Positions 24,534 through 33,591 of a stretch of 43,366 bases of DNA are shown one piece after another. The stretch comes from Algibacter sp. (lineage in GTDB: Bacteria > Bacteroidota > Bacteroidia > Flavobacteriales > Flavobacteriaceae), in NCBI RefSeq assembly GCF_029245835.1, contig NZ_JAQWOO010000039.1, positions 1-43,366 on the forward strand, read 5' to 3'. The position numbers and the translations under genes are program-made. Numbering within the stretch: the first letter of the stretch is position 1; each line of letters starts with the position of its first letter. The notes under the pieces were generated by a model. That model searched no databases. It saw nothing but the letters and a program-made list of their open reading frames with translations, and had not been told where the DNA came from.

Positions 24534-26657
24534 ATGTTAATAAAAAATAAATTAGACCATATACAATTGAATAAAAATTTTAAAATCATAATTATTTTAT
24601 TTTTTTTAGCGATTTTTAATATTTCGGAATCATTTGCAAATGAAAAAACAGTAAAAACAAAACAAGATGCTGAAGAAGTTATTGCTAAAACCATTTTAAA
24701 TAACGAAAGCACTTTTTTAAGTTTTGAAATAGAAAATAAAGCAAATGAGCATTTTTTTAATTTAGGTAAGATTCAAGGATTCCAAAGATACTCTGCGACA
24801 TACCGAAATAAATCGTGCTGGATGATTCCATCCATTGGATATAAAATTTCTGATTTACCAGCTGAAACTCAATTTTTATTATTGGATAGAGGAAATTCTA
24901 ATTATTTAATGATGATACCATTGGTGGACGAAAAATCAAGATGCAGTATTGGTGGTCTTAATTCTGGTGAATTAGAATTAATAGCTGAAACGGGAGATAC
25001 TTTGACAAACGTTAGTAAATTTTTAGGAATTTATATTTTGTCTGGTAATAACCCTTATAAAATGATTAAAAAAGCAGCCATTGAAATACAATCAAAACTA
25101 AAAACCTTCAAGCTTCGCGAACAAAAAAAAACGCCTTGGCTGGTAGATTATTTTGGTTGGTGCACTTGGAACGCCCTCGGCACCGATGTTAGCCAAGATA
25201 CGCTAACTTATGCGATGAAACATTTTTATGAAAACAACATACCTGTTAAGTATATGATAGTAGATAATGGTTGGCAAGATAACAAAGATGGGAAACTTAA
25301 TTCTTATGGTGCTGATTTAAAAAAATTCCCAAATGGACTCGCCCCTATGATAACAAACTTTAAAAATAATTATGGGTTAGAAAAAATTATAATGTGGCAG
25401 GCTTTATGGGGCACATTTGCAGGTTTAAATGAATCTAGCTTTCCGCGTTTAGAGATAAAAACTAAAACGTTTCCAGTTGAACGATTAGTTATGAAACATG
25501 CCAAAATAGAAGAGTATGAAAACATTAATAAAGTAGCTACCATGGGAGAAATTTTTTATCCAGGAAAGGAATCAAAAGAAATTATAATACCAGATTTTAT
25601 TCCTTACTATAACGAATATTTTGATTACTTAAGAAAACAAGGAGCTGATGGTGTTAAAATAGATGCCATGACTTGGGTAGAATCTGTAGGACAAAATAGA
25701 GGAGGCCGTGTAGCAAGCATGAAGTATATGATGCAAGGATTACAAAGTGCAGTAAATGTGCATTTTAATAATGAAATGATTAATTGCTCTTCTCTTTCAA
25801 ATGACTATATTTTTAATACATTAACTTCAAATCTTACAAGATCTTCTGGTGATTTTTTTCCTGAAAAACCAGAATCACATGGAGCACATATATATACCAA
25901 CGCCCATAATAGTTTTTGGTTGGGGGAATTTATATTGCCCGATTGGGATATGTTTCAATCTGGGCATACGGCTGGTGCTTTTCATGCTGCGGCTAGGGCT
26001 ATTTCTGGTGGACCTGTTTATACTACCGAAGAAATAGGTGCTGAAAATAAAGATGTGTTAAATAAATTAATGACATCAAAAGGTAAATTGTTGCGTTGTA
26101 AGGATGTCGGAAGAGTTTGTACCTCTTCATTGTTTACAAATCCGCTTGCAAATGAAAAGGCAGTAAAAATTTACAATACAAATCTGGTAGGCGGAATTGT
26201 GGGTGCATTCAATTGTTCTTATAATCCTGAAAATTCAGTAAGCGTTTCAGAAGAAATAAAGGCCACAGATATTGAAAATATAGAAGGAGAAAAATTTGCT
26301 GTTTACAGTTTCTCAAATGATGAATTGATCGTAACATCAAAAAAGTACGCCATACCCGTAAAACTGAAAGAACTGGATTTTGACCTTTTTACTTATGTAC
26401 CTATTCAGGATGGATTCGCACCAATTGGAGTCATTACAAAATACAACCCTGGAGGAATGATTTCAGAATTTAACCGATTATCCGAGGATATTATCTCGCT
26501 GAAGTTGTTGGAAGGTGGTAATTTTTTATCTTGGTCAGAAAAGAAACCAAGGGAAGTATTTGCCAATTCAAAACCGGTAAAATTCTCCTACATTTCGAAC
26601 AATTTAGTGGTTGAAGTACCTCAAATTGAGGATGTGATTGTGACGATAACGTTTTAA
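24534..26657 (+). CDS. GH36 raffinose synthase/SIP1-like alpha-galactosidase
   Basis: A 707-residue exported protein (signal peptide about residues 15-35) of the raffinose synthase/SIP1 branch of GH36. The TIM barrel shows WLVDYFGWCTWNALG, the substrate-site motif MIVDNGWQD, the nucleophile segment GVKIDAMTW (Asp377), and FILPDWDMFQSGH with AAARAISGGPVY. The usual SDDF acid/base region reads RSSGDFFP: Gly439 replaces the first Asp and Asp440 remains. The C-terminal part (GGIVGAFNCSYNP onward) is the family beta-domain. The expected activity is retaining alpha-galactosidase, or transfer, on galactosides. That would feed the galM-galK-galT genes downstream. It starts at the ATG at 24534; an ATG 7 nt upstream in another frame stops at once. 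The reaction is uncertain. Confidence 0.82.
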   Translation: MLIKNKLDHIQLNKNFKIIIILFFLAIFNISESFANEKTVKTKQDAEEVIAKTILNNESTFLSFEIENKANEHFFNLGKIQGFQRYSATYRNKSCWMIPSIGYKISDLPAETQFLLLDRGNSNYLMMIPLVDEKSRCSIGGLNSGELELIAETGDTLTNVSKFLGIYILSGNNPYKMIKKAAIEIQSKLKTFKLREQKKTPWLVDYFGWCTWNALGTDVSQDTLTYAMKHFYENNIPVKYMIVDNGWQDNKDGKLNSYGADLKKFPNGLAPMITNFKNNYGLEKIIMWQALWGTFAGLNESSFPRLEIKTKTFPVERLVMKHAKIEEYENINKVATMGEIFYPGKESKEIIIPDFIPYYNEYFDYLRKQGADGVKIDAMTWVESVGQNRGGRVASMKYMMQGLQSAVNVHFNNEMINCSSLSNDYIFNTLTSNLTRSSGDFFPEKPESHGAHIYTNAHNSFWLGEFILPDWDMFQSGHTAGAFHAAARAISGGPVYTTEEIGAENKDVLNKLMTSKGKLLRCKDVGRVCTSSLFTNPLANEKAVKIYNTNLVGGIVGAFNCSYNPENSVSVSEEIKATDIENIEGEKFAVYSFSNDELIVTSKKYAIPVKLKELDFDLFTYVPIQDGFAPIGVITKYNPGGMISEFNRLSEDIISLKLLEGGNFLSWSEKKPREVFANSKPVKFSYISNNLVVEVPQIEDVIVTITF

Positions 26658-26669
26658 AAACGAATTAAA

Positions 26670-28031
26670 CTACATTGTAGTATAAAACCCCTCAAATGCG
26701 GGCTAAAAAAGATTCAAAAAACCAATTACATTTTTTAGCTCCAACACTAAAAGATCAACTCAACCCCAAGCATGAACTTTATTTATTATCTCATTAAATA
26801 GATTGGGATTTTTTTGAGGCTGAATTCAAAAAACTCAATTCCCATAAAGGGCGTTCAGCACACAGCTTACGTCTTATGATCCTCAAGGCTATTTACATTT
26901 ATCTAATTAAAAGTTAGTAGAAGAGCATTGGGAGATGAATGCCTATTTTCAATATTTTACAGGCAAACAAGTACAACAATGGGGACAGCCCTGTGTATCA
27001 AGTGATCTATTGCATTTTTGTCAACGCGAAATCGAATCAGTTGTAAAGAAAATATTAAAACACTCCATAGACAAGCATAGCAAGGATGGAAAAGACAAAC
27101 ATGTTAGCATCGATAGTACTGCAAAGGAAAAGAATGTTCCCTATCCAACGGATGCAAAACAGCACAAAAAGATTATTGACAAATATGTCAAACAAGCCAA
27201 TAAATTAGACATTACCTTACGCAGAAGCTACAAACGAATAAGTATACAATCGGTCAAGGATACTTATAATGGTAAACATCCAAAACGCAGAAAGAGATCC
27301 AATTGCTAAGAACCATTGCAGGACGCTTGATTAGGGAATAAGAACGCAAATTATCAGAAGATATTTACAATAGCGATTTAGAACTCTATAAAAAGGTGCT
27401 AGCACAAGAGAAAAACAGTAAGCATAAAATTTATAGCCTACACGAGCCTGAGGTTTATTGCATGAGTAAGGGGAAAGCACATAAGAAATATGAATATGAT
27501 TGCAAATCATCTGTGGTGCTCACCCAAAAGAAAGGCAATATTTTTAGTAGCAATGACTTTTACATCCAATCTTTATGATGGGCATAATCTAGAAGATGTA
27601 TTAGAACAGAACAAAAACCTTACAGGAAAACAACAAAAACAGAACGGTAGATAGAGGTCATAGTAGATAGAGGTCATAAAGGTTAGCAAATGATTGCCAA
27701 TACTCAAATCAATATCCCAAAACCTCCAGTAAATAAAAACAATGAGTATCAAAAACGAAAAAAAGAAAACACTTCAGACGACGTGCAACTATTGAACCAA
27801 TTATAAGGCACCTTAAATCTGACCATAGAGTGATTTGAAATTTCCTTAAAGCACAAACAGAAAATACGATCAACTTTGTTAAGACTCCAACTGGGTTTAA
27901 TTATAGAAAATTAATGAAAAACCTCAACGAAAATGTGCTTTGGCTTTATTTTCAAATCAGAATCACAAGAAATAGAGATGATTATAATAAATGGCAAATA
28001 CTCTTTTTTAAGGCTCGACTAAATAATGTAG
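26670..28031 (+). mobile_element. Decayed IS5-family insertion sequence
   Basis: A transposase-bearing remnant of about 1.36 kb. CTACATT at 26670-26676 and AATGTAG at 28025-28031 are inverted and may be the surviving tips of the terminal repeats. The similarity fades inward and no target duplication is convincing. The element separates the GH36 gene from the SusD/SusC pair, and the base composition changes across it. Confidence 0.6.
26696..28020 (+). pseudogene. Multiply disrupted IS5-type transposase
   Basis: Homology runs through the whole element but is broken many times. It starts at 26696 (MRAKKDSKNQLHFLAP), hits a stop after YLLSH, shifts frame before LVEEHWEMNAYFQYFTGKQ, and continues through VSIDSTAKEKNVPYPTDAKQ (first catalytic Asp) and GKHPKRRKRSN. 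A further shift and an in-frame stop precede YKKVLAQEKNSKHKIYSLHE. Later pieces include VDRGH (second Asp) and RRRATIEPIIRHLKSDHR (catalytic Glu), ending around NYRKLMKNLNENVLWLYFQI. A perfect 16-bp tandem duplication, GTAGATAGAGGTCATA at 27647-27662 and 27663-27678, falls exactly on the VDRGH codons. The longer open pieces at 26935-27309 and 27396-27578 are fragments, not genes. Confidence 0.85.
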
Positions 28032-28160
28032 GATGAAATTTAATATTTTAAAAAAAGAGCTCCATGTTTGTGCTATTAGTTTATTCTCTTTTTTGCTTAC
28101 ATGAGAAGATTAGAAAAGCCCTTACTATCACATATAGAAATAGCATATAATGTTTAAACT

Positions 28161-28193
28161 AAAAAGCTGAGTCGATTAACGACTCAGCTTTTT
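28161..28193. terminator. Perfect 14-bp bidirectional terminator
   Basis: AAAAAGCTGAGTCG (28161-28174), a 5-nt loop, then CGACTCAGCTTTTT (28180-28193) form a perfect stem flanked by A and T runs, so it can act on either strand. It ends 19 bp from the SusD stop codon and most likely ends the minus-strand susC-susD transcript. Confidence 0.92.
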
Positions 28194-28211
28194 GTTGGGA
28201 ATGAATGTTTA

Positions 28212-29993
28212 TCAATACCCGGGATTCTGTCCTGCTACACGACCATTAGGCTGCGTAGGGTCTTCAGGCCATGCTGGGTTTCGCTCTAACCATTCTATAT
28301 AAATGGGCATCAAATAATAAGTGTCACTAGACCAAATGGATCCATGAACATTGAATGTTTCGTACTGGTTTGATACATTTCTTCGCACCCCTAAAACAGG
28401 TCCATTGAGCATATCTCCCGCTTTACGATTCCTGATAATATCCCAATAGGATTTCAACTCAAACGCAAGCTCAACAGCCCTTTCGTCAAAAATGATATCT
28501 TCTAATTGTTGTTGTGAAAAAGTCAATGGACTAACACCGTTGGCAAACTCTAGGGTTGGTATTCCCCCTCTGGCACGCACCTGATCGATAGCATCTATAG
28601 CCATTTGGTCTGCATTACCAGATTTGATCTTGGCTTCTGCGTACATCAATAGAACTTCTGCATATCTAAAGAACATGAAGTTTACAGCATCGGAGCTTAC
28701 ATCGGGCCCTCTCAAACTTTCATTAATTCCTTTTTTTCTCGCATATCCTGTACTTTGCCTATTATTAATTGGCGGATTAAGTGCTTCAGCAGCGCCAGAA
28801 CCTTCAAGGGTCCAGTCTGCTCCGGCCCAATTGGCCCCATCATACAGTATACTTTGATAAAAACGAGGCTCTCTATTATCATATGGGTTTAACGGATCAT
28901 AGAGCGGTGATTCTGAAATTGGCAATCCATCGCTCATCTTGTATTTATCAACCAGTTGCTGTGTTGGTATTCCAATGCCACTAACCCCAGTATTATTCCA
29001 ACTCGAAAATGGAGCAAATCGAGAAGACCTGCCGGAATTCCTGGTCTCTGCAATATGCTGGTACGCGAATATCGATTCTATACTGTTATTGTTAGCTTCT
29101 GTAAAAACGGCCTCATAATTGGGTAATAGACCATAAATCCCTAGATCCATGATATCCTGACATGCCTGCGCTGCGGCATTGTAAGCAGCAGTAGCATAAG
29201 CAATGTCAGGCGCTCCTATTGCAGATGGTCTGGGATCTCTTGCTATATCACCCATAAAAAGATCTATGTAGGCCTTTAATGCAAGCGCAGCACCCTGAGT
29301 GGCATGTCCCTCTCCAACCTCATTTGGCAAGCTTGCTGATGCTTCAGCCAACTCTCCTGACATGAACTCATATACTTCTCGAATACTTGAGGATTCCACA
29401 AAAATATCATCACCCATCTCGTTTTGATTCAATACTTCGGTAACTAAAGGAACACCCCCATAAGCCCTCCATATAAGCATATATAAATATGCTCTGACGA
29501 ATTTAGCCTCAGCTCTTCGCGTTTCGAAGAAAGTATTTGAATAATTAGATTGATTCTCTGTAAGCGTCTCTATGAAGAAATTGCAATCCCTAATCCTTTG
29601 TCGAATAACATCATACCGAAAATCTACCGAAGGGAAATTATTATTGTAAATTCCTGTAGGACCACTAAACGACGATGGAGTAAAAGCTCTATCTTTCGAC
29701 CTCCTTACTGTAGTGGCAAATGGAATTCGACTTATATAAAAGGAAGAAAAGTATTCCCAATTATCCCATGCAATTCCATGAGTTTGTGTGCGATCGTTTC
29801 CAAAATTTCCTTCATAATCGGGTAGCCTTACATAAAGATCATTTAGGAACAAATCTGCACCTGCTTCGCTTGAAAATGCAGAATCTGCGGATAATTCGTT
29901 TAATGGTTCTACCTCAAGAAAACTCTCACATCCGAAAAATATGAGCAAACCAAAAATTGAGAAAATTACTGTTTTTAAATTGTTATATTTCAT
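28212..29993 (-). CDS. susD: SusD/RagB-family glycan-binding lipoprotein
   Basis: A 593-residue outer-membrane lipoprotein that captures oligosaccharides and lids the SusC transporter. The signal peptide ends in IFFGC (lipidated Cys), followed by the typical FLEVEPLNELS. The middle holds the helical TPR-like core (RAEAKFVRAYLYMLIWRAYGGVPL), and the late part has VNFMFFRYAEVLLMYAEAKI and DERAVELAFELKSYWDIIRN, all hallmarks of the family. The frame is open to 30059, but that start would overlap susC and put 22 residues before the signal peptide, so the Met at 29993, 12 nt after the susC stop, is chosen. It is followed by a strong terminator. Confidence 0.95.
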   Translation of the reverse strand: MKYNNLKTVIFSIFGLLIFFGCESFLEVEPLNELSADSAFSSEAGADLFLNDLYVRLPDYEGNFGNDRTQTHGIAWDNWEYFSSFYISRIPFATTVRRSKDRAFTPSSFSGPTGIYNNNFPSVDFRYDVIRQRIRDCNFFIETLTENQSNYSNTFFETRRAEAKFVRAYLYMLIWRAYGGVPLVTEVLNQNEMGDDIFVESSSIREVYEFMSGELAEASASLPNEVGEGHATQGAALALKAYIDLFMGDIARDPRPSAIGAPDIAYATAAYNAAAQACQDIMDLGIYGLLPNYEAVFTEANNNSIESIFAYQHIAETRNSGRSSRFAPFSSWNNTGVSGIGIPTQQLVDKYKMSDGLPISESPLYDPLNPYDNREPRFYQSILYDGANWAGADWTLEGSGAAEALNPPINNRQSTGYARKKGINESLRGPDVSSDAVNFMFFRYAEVLLMYAEAKIKSGNADQMAIDAIDQVRARGGIPTLEFANGVSPLTFSQQQLEDIIFDERAVELAFELKSYWDIIRNRKAGDMLNGPVLGVRRNVSNQYETFNVHGSIWSSDTYYLMPIYIEWLERNPAWPEDPTQPNGRVAGQNPGY

Positions 29994-30004
29994 AATATTA
30001 ATTT

Positions 30005-33000
30005 TTAAAATGTCATGTTTAATCCAATAGAAATTGTTTTGTTCTGAGGCTGATACCAACCCCTTGCCGTACTGTTACCAACCGAACTCGACTGGTCTAC
30101 TTCAGGATCGAATAAATCTCTCGTTTTTGACCAGGTAATTAGGTTAGTACCGGACACATAAACATTCAACCGTTCTACTCCTATGCGTTGCGAAAGATTA
30201 GTAGGTATTGTGTACCCTAATTGTAAAAATTTCAATCTCAGATAAGAAGTATCAATCAGCCAGAATGATGAAGCAGCTGAGTCGTTTGTTATTGTTCCGT
30301 TGGCGCTTAGTCTTGGATAAATGGCATCCTGGTTTTCAGGGGTCCAGCTATTCTCTGCCATGTCAACAGTAAGATTACTACCCGTAGTGAAGGCTGTAAG
30401 GAATGTTCCTTCCAGTAACATGTTAGAATTTCCAGTTCCTTGGAATAAATAATTTAAATCAAACCCCTTCCACTTAAAACCTCCATTAATTCCATATATG
30501 ATTTCTGGAAAAGGTGAAAAACCAATTTTCTTCTCATCAGTCAAATCAATGACACCATCACCATTGACGTCAGCGTATCGAATATTGCCAGGACGAATTA
30601 TCCCTCCAAGGTTTTGTACAGGAAACCCATCATCAGAGTTAATCACACCATCATTATTAATATCATCCGCTTCGGTGAATAATCCGATGGCTTCTAATCC
30701 AAAAATAGAGTTGAGTGGATTTCTCGTTCTTGATCTGTTCGGATCATCTCTGGTGGCTTCATTTTCAAAAGTTTCCAGCAGTTCATTTCTTGTATAAGTA
30801 AATGTCACGTTCAAGTTAGCTTCTAAACCATTGGAAAAAGATTTAGTTGAACCAAGAGATAGCTCGATCCCTCTGTTCTGCATTCTACCTGCATTTACTT
30901 GACCTAATCCAATACCATATTCTACAGGTACACTCGCACCTGGATTTACCAACATATTGTCTCTTTTTTCATAGAAATAGTCCACTTGTCCATCGATCAG
31001 TCCATCAAAAAAACTAAAGTCAAGGCCAACATCGTACTTAGTTGCTCTTTCCCATGTAATATCTGGATTAGCTTCACTTGAGGCGTATAGTCCTTGAGTT
31101 GCTTGTCCACCTATTGGATAAGAATCTCCATACAATATTAATGCGCTACTGAACTGATTAGGCCCCCCGGCCAATGCGCCTGACTCACCTACAGATGCTC
31201 TAAGCTTTAAGTTATCTATGAAACTAACTGATGATAAAAAAGGCTCCTTTGAGATTCTCCACCCTATAGCCATAGAAGGGAAAAAACCCCACCGATTTCC
31301 AGGTGCAAAATAATAGTGTCCATCGTATCGAGCAGAACCTTCTAGCAAGTACTTACTTTGATAGCTGTATGCTAACCGATATGCAAAACCTACCTGTGAA
31401 GCCTCATTACTTGAGCCAAAATTTGACTGTTGTTCTTTGTCGGGAGTTCCCAAATTAAGGATTGGGATTGGCAACTCGAATTGGTCTCTGCTGGCCCCAA
31501 AAGTTTCCGACTCTACATATAATGATTCTGCTAATCCTGTAAAGGATATACTATGGTCACCCAATACCTTGTCATAATTGATCAGGCCTTGAAAACTGTA
31601 CCGATTTGATTCGAAGTATTGCTCACTTAGACTCCAAGTACCGGGGTTTTCAATTTCATCAAATGTGTATGGATCGTCATTTTGATTAATCTGATAATAA
31701 ATTGACCCAGGTTCATTCCAATTTTTGTTTCTTCTGGCAGTATGGTCATAACTAACCCTTCCCTCAATAGACAGTGATGGAAGTATGTTATGCTTTAAAC
31801 GTAGCTGTGTTAATAAATTGTTTGTTTTTCTTTGATGGTCTCCTTTGTTGACCCTGTCTGGGAGTACAAGACCAGTAGAACTAGCAGCCAATAATCCATT
31901 GGTATAATTTATTGGTTCTGTAGGCAACCAGGCCTGAATACTGTTGAAAATACCGTCGGCGCTACTTGTTGGTTTGTCAAAATTTTCATTCCACCCATTT
32001 ATAGAGAGGTTCAATTTCGTTTTGGACCCCAGATCAATACCAAACTTGGTCGAAAGCCCTAGTCTCTTAAGGTTTGTTGCTGAATATAATCCCCCCTGAT
32101 CTAGATAATTCATCCCAATATAATAATTACTTTTGTCAGTGCCTCCAGAGACATCCAAGTGATGATTAGAAATTGGGGCATTGTCTCGCAGAATAAAATC
32201 TGCCGCATTCGCATTCGCATAAATATTTTGATCGATACCTGCTATATTACCATTCACAAGGTTGCGATAGGTTTCTAAGTCATCAGCTGAATAGGTTCTG
32301 CTTGCAATATCAATTCCATCGTTTATCTCTGCCTGATTTACTGCTGAAGCAAGTTGATAGGAATTTGCATACTTGGTAAGTTGAGTTGGGTTCTGCCATC
32401 CCGTCCACGCATTATAGTTGATTTTTGCTTTTCCACTTTTTCCACTTTTTGTGGTGATAAGGATTACACCATTCGCACCAGCAATCCCAAACATTGATAC
32501 TGCTGCAGCATCTTTTAAGACAGAATAGGATTCAACATTATTCATGTCGAGTTCATTCAGGTTATTTCTTTGAACCCCATCAATAACAATAAGCGGACTA
32601 CTGTTGCCCGTAGTACTTATACCTCGAATTCTTATTGATGTTTGGTCACTACCAACGGCCCCACTAGTCTGGGCGGTAATCAAACCAGGTACTCTTCCTG
32701 AAAGCGCATTGGACGCATTTGGAACCGCCATTGAGCTTACTTCATCTGACTTGATAGACGAAACGGAGGAGGTGAGAAAAGCCTTTTTGGTTGTGCCATA
32801 GCCAACAACAACAACTTCATCCAAGGTTGTTTGATCTACATCCAATAAAATGTTGATTAGACTGTTTTGACCAACAATTATTTCTTTAGTTGAGTAGCCT
32901 AAATAACTAAAAACCAAAATAGACTCATTATCTTCTATTTTCATTGAATAGTTTCCATCGAAATCTGTCGTAGTTCCTATATTGGTGCCTTTTATGATAA

Positions 33001-33142
33001 TTGAAACACCAGGCAATGGCATATTATCATTTGCAGACTTAACCGCTCCGTTGACCGTTTTACTTTGAGAAAAACCAATGGTGATTGAAAAAAAACATAC
33101 TGAAAATAATAAGACAATTCTTTGTAATTCATTTTGTTTCAT
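30005..33142 (-). CDS. susC: SusC/RagA-family TonB-linked outer-membrane transporter
   Basis: A 1045-residue TonB-dependent transporter that imports oligosaccharides across the outer membrane. The signal peptide (to about residue 25) is followed by a carboxypeptidase-regulatory-like domain (VNGAVKSANDNMPLPGVSII, to about 105). Then comes the TonB-box-like TLDEVVVVGYGTTKK and the plug (NALSGRVPGLITAQ, SIRIRGISTTGNSSPLIVID, SVLKDAAAVSMFGIAGANGV, to about 235), then a beta-barrel that ends in Phe (GLNMTF), as outer-membrane proteins do. It heads a two-gene minus-strand unit with susD. Its G+C content is visibly higher than that of the HTCS and repeat-protein genes. The substrate is unknown; context suggests rhamnose- and/or galactose-containing oligosaccharides. 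Confidence 0.96.
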   Translation of the reverse strand: MKQNELQRIVLLFSVCFFSITIGFSQSKTVNGAVKSANDNMPLPGVSIIIKGTNIGTTTDFDGNYSMKIEDNESILVFSYLGYSTKEIIVGQNSLINILLDVDQTTLDEVVVVGYGTTKKAFLTSSVSSIKSDEVSSMAVPNASNALSGRVPGLITAQTSGAVGSDQTSIRIRGISTTGNSSPLIVIDGVQRNNLNELDMNNVESYSVLKDAAAVSMFGIAGANGVILITTKSGKSGKAKINYNAWTGWQNPTQLTKYANSYQLASAVNQAEINDGIDIASRTYSADDLETYRNLVNGNIAGIDQNIYANANAADFILRDNAPISNHHLDVSGGTDKSNYYIGMNYLDQGGLYSATNLKRLGLSTKFGIDLGSKTKLNLSINGWNENFDKPTSSADGIFNSIQAWLPTEPINYTNGLLAASSTGLVLPDRVNKGDHQRKTNNLLTQLRLKHNILPSLSIEGRVSYDHTARRNKNWNEPGSIYYQINQNDDPYTFDEIENPGTWSLSEQYFESNRYSFQGLINYDKVLGDHSISFTGLAESLYVESETFGASRDQFELPIPILNLGTPDKEQQSNFGSSNEASQVGFAYRLAYSYQSKYLLEGSARYDGHYYFAPGNRWGFFPSMAIGWRISKEPFLSSVSFIDNLKLRASVGESGALAGGPNQFSSALILYGDSYPIGGQATQGLYASSEANPDITWERATKYDVGLDFSFFDGLIDGQVDYFYEKRDNMLVNPGASVPVEYGIGLGQVNAGRMQNRGIELSLGSTKSFSNGLEANLNVTFTYTRNELLETFENEATRDDPNRSRTRNPLNSIFGLEAIGLFTEADDINNDGVINSDDGFPVQNLGGIIRPGNIRYADVNGDGVIDLTDEKKIGFSPFPEIIYGINGGFKWKGFDLNYLFQGTGNSNMLLEGTFLTAFTTGSNLTVDMAENSWTPENQDAIYPRLSANGTITNDSAASSFWLIDTSYLRLKFLQLGYTIPTNLSQRIGVERLNVYVSGTNLITWSKTRDLFDPEVDQSSSVGNSTARGWYQPQNKTISIGLNMTF

Positions 33143-33591
33143 AATTGTTAATGTTTAAATATTTAGTTTTATAGATTGTAAAATTGATCAATTAGTTTCA
33201 CTCAAATAGGTTATATATTGACATATAATACATGACATTTAGTTAATTGATATATAAATATTAAATTGTTTAAAAAATCGTCATTGACTTTATTGATTTA
33301 CCGAACTAGTAAATTGTCATCTATCTAGTAACCAATATTTTTTTCGTTATTGTACCATTATTAGTATGTAATCTAAAATATATATTCCTGGGAATAAATT
33401 TTCAGATAAGGGTATTTACTAGTAATTTTCTTGGAATTCTAAACTCTGATTATATACTTTGGATCCGAAAATGTGGGATTTAAGTCATTTTGTCACTGCT
33501 TTTTAGTCAATTCTTTACCAATATAAGAAATCATCTTTTATACATTTGATAATAAATTTAAACCTAAAATTAATAAATTCAATATTAAATT
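33143..33591. promoter_or_regulatory. Divergent control region, susC and rhamnose operon
   Basis: This 449-bp AT-rich region holds the promoters of both divergent units. The rhamnose-operon promoter at 33463-33548 is described separately. On the susC side a single AAGTCAATGA reads on the minus strand near 33288, without a partner at 22 bp. No clear TAnnTTTG box for susC was found. Confidence 0.6.
33463..33548 (+). promoter_or_regulatory. Shared promoter/operator, rhamnose-operon copy
   Basis: This is the plus-strand counterpart of 12306-12221. AGTCA half-sites lie at 33483-33487 and 33505-33509, 22 bp apart, each in a TTTWAGTCAWTT context. The -7 box TACATTTG lies at 33541-33548, at the same distance as in the other copy. 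Differences cluster between the half-sites and in the spacer before the -7 box, so the half-sites themselves are the conserved part. The ATG follows 43 nt after the box, giving a short leader. Confidence 0.82.

Noticed and set aside
26935-27578. Two open frames of 124 and 60 codons as small genes
   Set aside because: They are consecutive fragments of one decayed IS5-type transposase; flanking frames continue the same homology.
28624-29944. Plus-strand open frames inside susD
   Set aside because: They are antisense shadows of a well-supported SusD coding sequence without family signatures of their own.
29994-30059. Upstream start for SusD
   Set aside because: It would overlap the susC 3' end and place 22 polar residues before the lipoprotein signal; the Met at 29993 gives a normal signal peptide.
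33280-33300. AGTCA site for susC
   Set aside because: A single AAGTCAATGA is present on the minus strand without a partner at 22 bp; this is expected by chance in AT-rich DNA.
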